Of a stretch of DNA of 9,074 nt, positions 5,025 to 9,074 are shown one piece after another. Origin of the DNA: an uncultured Eubacterium sp. (lineage in GTDB: Bacteria > Bacillota > Clostridia > Lachnospirales > Lachnospiraceae); the NCBI GenBank assembly GCA_910584065.1, contig CAJTZN010000078.1, forward strand, positions 1 through 9,074. The letters are read 5' to 3'. The translations under genes were made by a program, and so were the position numbers. Each line of letters begins with the position of its first letter. Within the stretch, counting starts at the first letter, position 1. The notes beneath the pieces were generated by a model. It saw only the letters and a list, made by a program, of their open reading frames with translations, was not told the DNA's origin and did not search any database.

Positions 5025-5768
5025 ATGGCGCTAGAGTTTAGGCAGGTTTGCAAGCATTTTGACAACAGCGAGATGCCGACGTTGAACGGGATCGATCTGG
5101 AAGTGAAAAATGGCGAGTTTGTTTGTATCGTCGGAACATCCGGCTGTGGAAAGAGCACACTTTTGAATCTGGCAGCGGGGCTGGAAATGCCCACGAGCGG
5201 AGAGATTCTGCTGGATGGGGAAAAGGTGACGGGGCCGGGAGCCGACCGGACAGTCATGTTCCAGGAGCATGGGTTGTACCCCTGGCTCAATGTGATCGAA
5301 AATGTGAAATTTGGCATGAAACTTTCCGGCGTCCCGGCGGAGGAGCAGGAAAAAAAGGCCAGACACTATTTGGATATGGTACATCTGACCGAGTACTGTG
5401 ATTATCCGATCCACCAGATTTCAGGCGGAATGCGCCAGCGGACAGCGCTGGCGCGGGCGCTGACGATGGATTCGAAAGTGCTTCTGATGGATGAGCCATT
5501 TTCGGCGCTGGATAAGCAGACCTCGAACCGTCTCCGGGAAGAACTGCAGAAAATATGGATGGAGACGAAAAAGACGATTCTGTTCATTACGCACAGTGTC
5601 GAAGAGGCTGTCTTTCTAGCTGACCGCGTCGTTGTCCTGTCGCCGGAAACAGGCAATATATCGGATATTGTTGAGATCGGGCTGGGACATCCGCGGCATG
5701 TGTATTCACCGGAATTTGTAGAGCTCCGGCACGAGATTTTAGAGAAAGTAAGAGGAGAGGCAGTATGA
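5025..5768 (+). CDS. ABC importer ATPase, NitT/TauT (SsuB/TauB-like) family
   Basis: The 247-residue cytoplasmic subunit powers import. All nucleotide-binding motifs are intact: Walker A GTSGCGKST (37-45), Q-loop Gln80 in MFQEHGLYPW, signature ISGGMRQR (132-139), Walker B VLLMDEP (152-158), D-loop SALD (160-163) and switch His190. The Q-loop context (LYPWLNVIENV) and the signature variant SGGMRQR are typical of nitrate/sulfonate/taurine transporter ATPases. ATG 5025 is preceded by AAAGGAG seven bases upstream and starts one base after the binding-protein stop. Its stop overlaps the permease start (ATGA), consistent with translational coupling. No C-terminal regulatory domain is present. Confidence 0.96.
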   Translation: MALEFRQVCKHFDNSEMPTLNGIDLEVKNGEFVCIVGTSGCGKSTLLNLAAGLEMPTSGEILLDGEKVTGPGADRTVMFQEHGLYPWLNVIENVKFGMKLSGVPAEEQEKKARHYLDMVHLTEYCDYPIHQISGGMRQRTALARALTMDSKVLLMDEPFSALDKQTSNRLREELQKIWMETKKTILFITHSVEEAVFLADRVVVLSPETGNISDIVEIGLGHPRHVYSPEFVELRHEILEKVRGEAV

Positions 5769-6523
5769 TTGGACTGATCATTTTTTTGATTTTACTCGTG
5801 GCAGCCTGGCAGGGATTTTACTGGCTATTTGTAGATCTTCTGGCAGTCTGCAAACCGTATTCGGTTCCGTCGCCCGGCGGTGTTGCCGAGAGGTGCGCCG
5901 AACTTCTCAGTGACGGCACGCTGTTAGAAGCGACTGGAAATTCTCTTTTGCGCGGGATCGCCGGGTATGCGGTGGCAGTCGTATTAGGCATTGTTTTGGG
6001 GCTTTTGATCAACCATTTTAAGTATCTGCAGAAGAACCTGAAGCCTCTCGTGCTCGGGGTGCAGACGCTTCCGAGCGTGTGCTGGGTCCCGTTTTCCATT
6101 TTGTGGTTTGGGCTTTCAACGCAGGCGATCCTCTTTGTCGTTGTGATGGGATCGGCGTTCAGCATTGCCATTTCGGTTGATAACGCCATTAAAAATGTGC
6201 AGCCGATCTATCAAAAAGCGGCATTGACAATGGGAGCAGGGAAGGGCCAGCTATACCGCTATGTTATTTTCCCGGCAAGCCTTCCGGAGTTGATCTCCGG
6301 CATGAAACAGGGATGGTCGTTTGCATGGCGCGCGCTTATGGCGGGGGAAGTCATGACAACCTCGATCGGACTCGGCCAGACGCTCATTATGGGGCGTGAT
6401 CTGGCGGATATCGATCAGGTTATGCTCGTTATGCTCGTTATTGTGCTGGTTGGCATTATCATAGATAAATGTATCTTTTCCGTGATTGAAAACAGGGTGT
6501 TAAAAAAGCGGGGACTTGCGTGA
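5765..6523 (+). CDS. ABC importer permease, NitT/TauT (SsuC/TauC-like) family
   Basis: The 252-residue integral membrane protein forms the transport channel, presumably as a dimer. Hydrophobic segments lie at about 2-24, 64-84, 96-115, 120-137 and 217-235, with further hydrophobic stretches around 175-210. The cytoplasmic coupling loop that docks on the ATPase (EAA-type motif) is KAALTMGAGKGQLYRYVIFP (151-170), with the conserved Gly157 and the closing I-x-P. TLPSVCWVPFSILWFGLS is the characteristic conserved stretch of this permease family. ATG 5765 overlaps the ATPase stop, preceded by AGAGGAGAGG. Its 3' end contains the start of a triplicated 9-mer. No clear terminator follows before the next promoter at 6573. 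Confidence 0.95.
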   Translation: MIGLIIFLILLVAAWQGFYWLFVDLLAVCKPYSVPSPGGVAERCAELLSDGTLLEATGNSLLRGIAGYAVAVVLGIVLGLLINHFKYLQKNLKPLVLGVQTLPSVCWVPFSILWFGLSTQAILFVVVMGSAFSIAISVDNAIKNVQPIYQKAALTMGAGKGQLYRYVIFPASLPELISGMKQGWSFAWRALMAGEVMTTSIGLGQTLIMGRDLADIDQVMLVMLVIVLVGIIIDKCIFSVIENRVLKKRGLA

Positions 6524-6544
6524 GTTGCGTGAGGTTTGCGTGAG
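6516..6544 (+). repeat. three copies of TTGCGTGAG across the permease stop codon
   Basis: TTGCGTGAG occurs at 6516-6524, 6525-6533 and 6536-6544, with two extra bases before the third copy. The first copy contains the permease stop TGA (6521-6523). It looks like slippage or a small tandem duplication; a binding site array is possible but not supported. Confidence 0.8.
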
Positions 6545-6572
6545 GGATTGCTGCGCGCCTGTACTGAAATTG

Positions 6573-6601
6573 TTGCATTTTTTCACATTTTATAGTATAC
6601 T
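6573..6601 (+). promoter_or_regulatory. promoter of the zinc-ribbon/enolase unit
   Basis: TTGCAT (6573-6578), 17 bases and TATACT (6596-6601) form a good housekeeping promoter with a start near 6608. The 60-base leader to the small gene shows no clear structure. Confidence 0.75.
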
Positions 6602-6669
6602 TATCTTAGTAATGCCCCGTAGCTTATGTAGTCTGACCGCTATGAGGCTGGATAATCGAGGTGTATGTT

Positions 6670-6876
6670 GTGAAAGAAGACATGTCAAATGGCAAAAAAG
6701 TCCTTGTTTCCTGCCCGATCTGCGGATTCCGGGCAGAGGTGGACGATTTTAGTAATGACAACGAGGTGTGCGAGCAATGCGGCAGGAGTACATACACATT
6801 TCGTACGTTAGAAAGTATAAGGAATGTATTTGTAGGGGAATTGATGAAGAAGGACAGGGAGTCATTTAAAAAATAG
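6670..6876 (+). CDS. small zinc-ribbon protein of unknown function
   Basis: This encodes 68 residues with two CxxC pairs, CPICG (Cys15, Cys18) and CEQCG (Cys34, Cys37), separated by 15 residues. That is the layout of a single zinc ribbon. The linker is acidic (EVDDFSNDNE) and the tail (38-68) is charged and probably helical. Such small ribbons bind zinc and serve in protein or nucleic acid contacts; I do not recognise the family. GTG 6670 is chosen because GAGGTG (6658-6663) lies six bases upstream. GTG 6661 or ATG 6682 are alternatives and would change only the N-terminus. It has its own promoter and lies 66 bases before enolase with no convincing terminator between, so read-through into enolase is plausible. 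Confidence 0.7.
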   Translation: MKEDMSNGKKVLVSCPICGFRAEVDDFSNDNEVCEQCGRSTYTFRTLESIRNVFVGELMKKDRESFKK

Positions 6877-6942
6877 CACGTGATTTCGTGAATAAAAAAA
6901 GTCTTCGGTTTTATACTAAGTAAAAAACAGGAGGCTTTTTTT

Positions 6943-8238
6943 ATGGAACAGAAGTTTAGGATCAAATCGGTACGGGCAAGGGAGATCCTTGATTCACGCG
7001 GGAACCCGACCGTGGAGGTGGAAGTGAATCTGTGCGGCGGCGCAAAAGGAAGAGGTGCCGTTCCATCTGGCGCATCGACGGGAGCCTACGAAGCCGTTGA
7101 ACTGCGGGATAAAGGATTGCCGCGATATGGCGGGAATGGGGTGAAAAAAGCGGTGGATTATGTCAATCATTCCATCGGTTTTCTGCTCGACGGAAAAAAT
7201 GCACTCAATCAGGTGGAGATTGACCAGTTGATGATACGGGAGGATGGTACAAAAAACAAGGGGAAATTTGGGGCCAACGCTATTCTAGGTACTTCTATCG
7301 CTGTGGCGCGGGCAGCAGCAGAAGCAGTCGGACTTCCGTTGTACCAGTATTTAGGAGGGCCAAATGGCAGGACGCTCCCGATTCCTATGATGAATATTAT
7401 CAATGGGGGCAAACATGCGGATTCGAGTTTGAACATTCAGGAGTTTATGATCATGCCCGTGGGCGCAAATTCTTTCCATGGCTGCCTGGAGTGGTGCTGC
7501 AACGTGTATCGTGAACTGAAGTCCCTGTTAAAGCAGGAAGGACATATTACGAGCGTCGGGGATGAGGGCGGTTTTGCTCCCAATCTGCGTGATGATGAGG
7601 AGGCGCTCCAGTATATCGTCAAGGCAGTGGAACAGGCAGGGTACCGGCCGGGTGAGGATTTCCGCATCGCGATCGACGGGGCCTGTACGGAAATGTATGA
7701 CGAGGCGGTGAAGCAGGGACGGACCGGCGATTATCTTTTCTGGAAGACCGGGGAATACAAAACGCCGGAAGAGATGGTTGATTTTTGGGAAAGGCTTTGT
7801 AACAAATATCCGATTTTTTCGATTGAGGACGGGCTTTCCGAGGAGGACTGGGACGGATGGAAGAAATTAACGGACCGTCTGGGCGGAAGGGTTCAGCTGG
7901 TAGGAGATGATTTGTTTGTGACCAATACCGACCGCATCAAAAAGGGAATCGAATTAAATGTGTCAAATGCCGTCCTGATCAAGCCGAACCAGATCGGCAG
8001 CGTGACTGAAACACTGGAGGCCATACGGATGACGCAAAATCAACACTGGAACGCGATCGTGAGCCATCGGTCCGGTGAGACGGAGGATACGACGATCGCA
8101 GATATAGCCGTTGGCTTAAATGCCGGCCAGATCAAAACGGGCGCCCCGACCAGAACGGATCGCGTATGCAAGTACAATCAGCTTTTGCGGATTGAGGAAG
8201 AGCTGGCGGAGTCCGCGCTGTTTGCTAAACTGGTCTGA
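6943..8238 (+). CDS. eno: enolase (phosphopyruvate hydratase)
   Basis: This glycolytic enzyme interconverts 2-phosphoglycerate and phosphoenolpyruvate in the cytoplasm. The 431-residue length is normal. Visible hallmarks are the N-terminal SRGNPTVEVEV and PSGASTGAYEA loop, GANAILGTS, His158 (GGKHAD), Glu167 (QEFM) and Glu208 (GDEGGFAP, general acid/base side). The metal ligands are Asp245, Glu295 (SIEDGL) and Asp322 (GDDLFVTN). The catalytic base is Lys347 (LIKPNQIG), with SHRSGETED (His375-Arg376) and Lys398 (GQIKTG) also present. The strand after Asp245 reads GACTEMYD where most bacterial enolases have a variant of AASEFY, and SSLNIQEF replaces the more common NNVDIQEF, so the copy is mildly divergent. 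ATG 6943 has AGGAGG (6929-6934) eight bases upstream. TATACT (6912-6917) could serve as its own -10 box but lacks a -35 box. A hairpin follows at 8267. Confidence 0.97.
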   Translation: MEQKFRIKSVRAREILDSRGNPTVEVEVNLCGGAKGRGAVPSGASTGAYEAVELRDKGLPRYGGNGVKKAVDYVNHSIGFLLDGKNALNQVEIDQLMIREDGTKNKGKFGANAILGTSIAVARAAAEAVGLPLYQYLGGPNGRTLPIPMMNIINGGKHADSSLNIQEFMIMPVGANSFHGCLEWCCNVYRELKSLLKQEGHITSVGDEGGFAPNLRDDEEALQYIVKAVEQAGYRPGEDFRIAIDGACTEMYDEAVKQGRTGDYLFWKTGEYKTPEEMVDFWERLCNKYPIFSIEDGLSEEDWDGWKKLTDRLGGRVQLVGDDLFVTNTDRIKKGIELNVSNAVLIKPNQIGSVTETLEAIRMTQNQHWNAIVSHRSGETEDTTIADIAVGLNAGQIKTGAPTRTDRVCKYNQLLRIEEELAESALFAKLV

Positions 8239-8266
8239 AAATTTATTGTTTTGTATTTGTTAAATG

Positions 8267-8290
8267 GGGGCTAAATTTTAGCCCCTCTTA
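8267..8290 (+). terminator. probable terminator after enolase, possibly bidirectional
   Basis: GGGGCTAA (8267-8274) pairs with TTAGCCCC (8278-8285) around a 3-base ATT loop; a shorter 7-bp stem with a 5-base loop also works. The following TCTTAA is only a weak U-tract. It sits 29 bases past the enolase stop and just beyond the end of the minus-strand gene at 8300, so it may serve both. Confidence 0.65.
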
Positions 8291-8299
8291 ATACGGAAA

Positions 8300-8719
8300 C
8301 TATTTTTTATCAATCCCCAGTATCATAAATTCAATTTTTACAATTAACTCCATGATCTTATCAAACAAAGAATTAAAAAATTGAAATATTTTTACTGCAA
8401 ACTTTGATATATAATACGCACCGCTTATTGTCATTCCACTTTTATATCCATCAAACCAGAATCCAGTTGCTAAAAGGATTGCCAACGCAAGAAAAAGAAT
8501 AGCAGAGACTTCTACAAACAAAGTAATGGCCGCACCGATCTTAATAGAACCAATTAAAAACGCAGCTGACAACAATATCATGTTTCCGCTTTCTGCTCCT
8601 ATCAGCTCGCTGTTTTCCCAGTTTATAACAAGCAGATTTAACACTTTATAACAATATTTGCTTTTTCTCAGGGATAATGTTAACAATATTGACATTAAAA
8701 ATATTTCCAAATTATACAT
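8300..8719 (-). CDS. hypothetical membrane protein
   Basis: I do not recognise this 139-residue product. It has a hydrophobic core at about 47-88 that would make two membrane segments (MILLSAAFLIGSIKIG and ITLFVEVSAILFLALAILL), a glycine-containing turn (GFWFDGYKSGMTISG), and a C-terminal amphipathic, Lys-rich helix (106-139). The first 30 residues hold another hydrophobic patch. The base composition is clearly more AT-rich than the genes to the left. No good ribosome binding site precedes ATG 8719; ATG at codon 9 (8695) is a possible alternative with a weak GGA upstream. A low-expressed, transferred or decaying gene would all fit. Confidence 0.5.
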   Translation of the reverse strand: MYNLEIFLMSILLTLSLRKSKYCYKVLNLLVINWENSELIGAESGNMILLSAAFLIGSIKIGAAITLFVEVSAILFLALAILLATGFWFDGYKSGMTISGAYYISKFAVKIFQFFNSLFDKIMELIVKIEFMILGIDKK

Positions 8720-9074
8720 ATGGACTATTATTTCAATATGAATTTTAAGTAATATAGAATGGTGTTTTATGTCTGATTTATTGGGAATACCTGTTAACTC
8801 TCGAAAAGTAGTGCAGAAAATTTCAAGCAGGGGTCTCTAAATCAATTTCGGATTAAGGATTCAAATTTTGGGCTTTCTTTTGTCTTAAGAGTTCCTTTTG
8901 TCTATGATAAATTTTTTGCTCCTTCCCACTTGGAATTATTCTTATAAGTAAACACCAATAACGCCTTCACTTTATTTTTGTTATTCTTTTTGCCAAAAAT
9001 CCCTAAAATCCCCGCCCTTCCGTCCGAAGATGGCGACTCTCAAGACGACCCTCTCCCCGAAGAACGCGACCCAG
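8720..9074. other. AT-rich stretch without a recognisable gene, ending in an abrupt GC-rich segment
   Basis: Bases 8720-9000 are AT-rich, with stops in every frame and no tRNA, clear promoter or terminator that I can identify. Bases about 9008-9074 are markedly GC-rich. On the minus strand they are open from the window edge down to a stop at 8981-8983 (30 residues, ending FRDFWQKE). On the plus strand an ATG at 9030 opens a frame (MATLKTTLSPKNATQ) running off the window. Neither can be judged from the visible part; at most one is likely to be real. Confidence 0.4.

Noticed and set aside
6516..6752. A 78-residue frame starting in the triplicated repeat
   Set aside because: It runs through the promoter and out of frame into the zinc-ribbon gene; no family features and no ribosome site.

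Overview
The window looks like a chromosomal segment of a low-to-medium GC Firmicute, most likely a clostridium of the Lachnospiraceae type. The signs are strong AGGAGG-like ribosome binding sites, use of TTG and GTG starts, sigma-A type promoters with 17-base spacers, rho-independent terminators and a lipoprotein signal with a lipobox. The taxonomic call is an inference from style, not from a marker gene.

Layout. Bases 1-436 hold three tRNA genes on the minus strand: Pro(UGG), Gly(UCC) and a window-truncated Arg(UCU). A perfect consensus promoter stands in front of Pro and a second strong one in front of Arg. Divergent from them, on the plus strand, is a probable two-gene operon (600-1642): a hot-dog thioesterase of the fluoroacetyl-CoA thioesterase (FlK) type and a calcineurin-like metallophosphoesterase. 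A separately promoted gene follows (1820-2569). It encodes an NYN/PIN-like putative ribonuclease with a C-terminal winged-helix-like region, and it ends in a textbook terminator.

Bases 2702-6523 form the main functional module. A LacI-family regulator on the minus strand diverges from a complete ABC importer of the nitrate/sulfonate/taurine type: lipoprotein binding protein, ATPase, permease. The intergenic region carries two LacI/CcpA-like operators 87 bp apart (centre to centre). They bracket a strong promoter for the regulator, and one of them lies just upstream of the weak promoter facing the transporter. No enzyme for the imported compound is encoded nearby, so the substrate cannot be named.

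Bases 6573-8285 hold a strong promoter, a small two-CxxC zinc-ribbon protein of unknown function, enolase, and a hairpin that probably terminates it. From about 8240 to 9000 the DNA becomes clearly AT-rich. It holds one hypothetical membrane protein on the minus strand and a stretch with no recognisable gene. The last ~75 bases switch abruptly back to GC-rich sequence that is open on both strands.

Nothing here is a clear new defence or mobile system. The most interesting points are the LacI-regulated NitT/TauT-type importer with its paired operators, the NYN-winged-helix protein with non-canonical motif residues, the FlK-like thioesterase that keeps the catalytic triad but lacks the selectivity phenylalanine, and the tandem hairpin spacer between two tRNAs.
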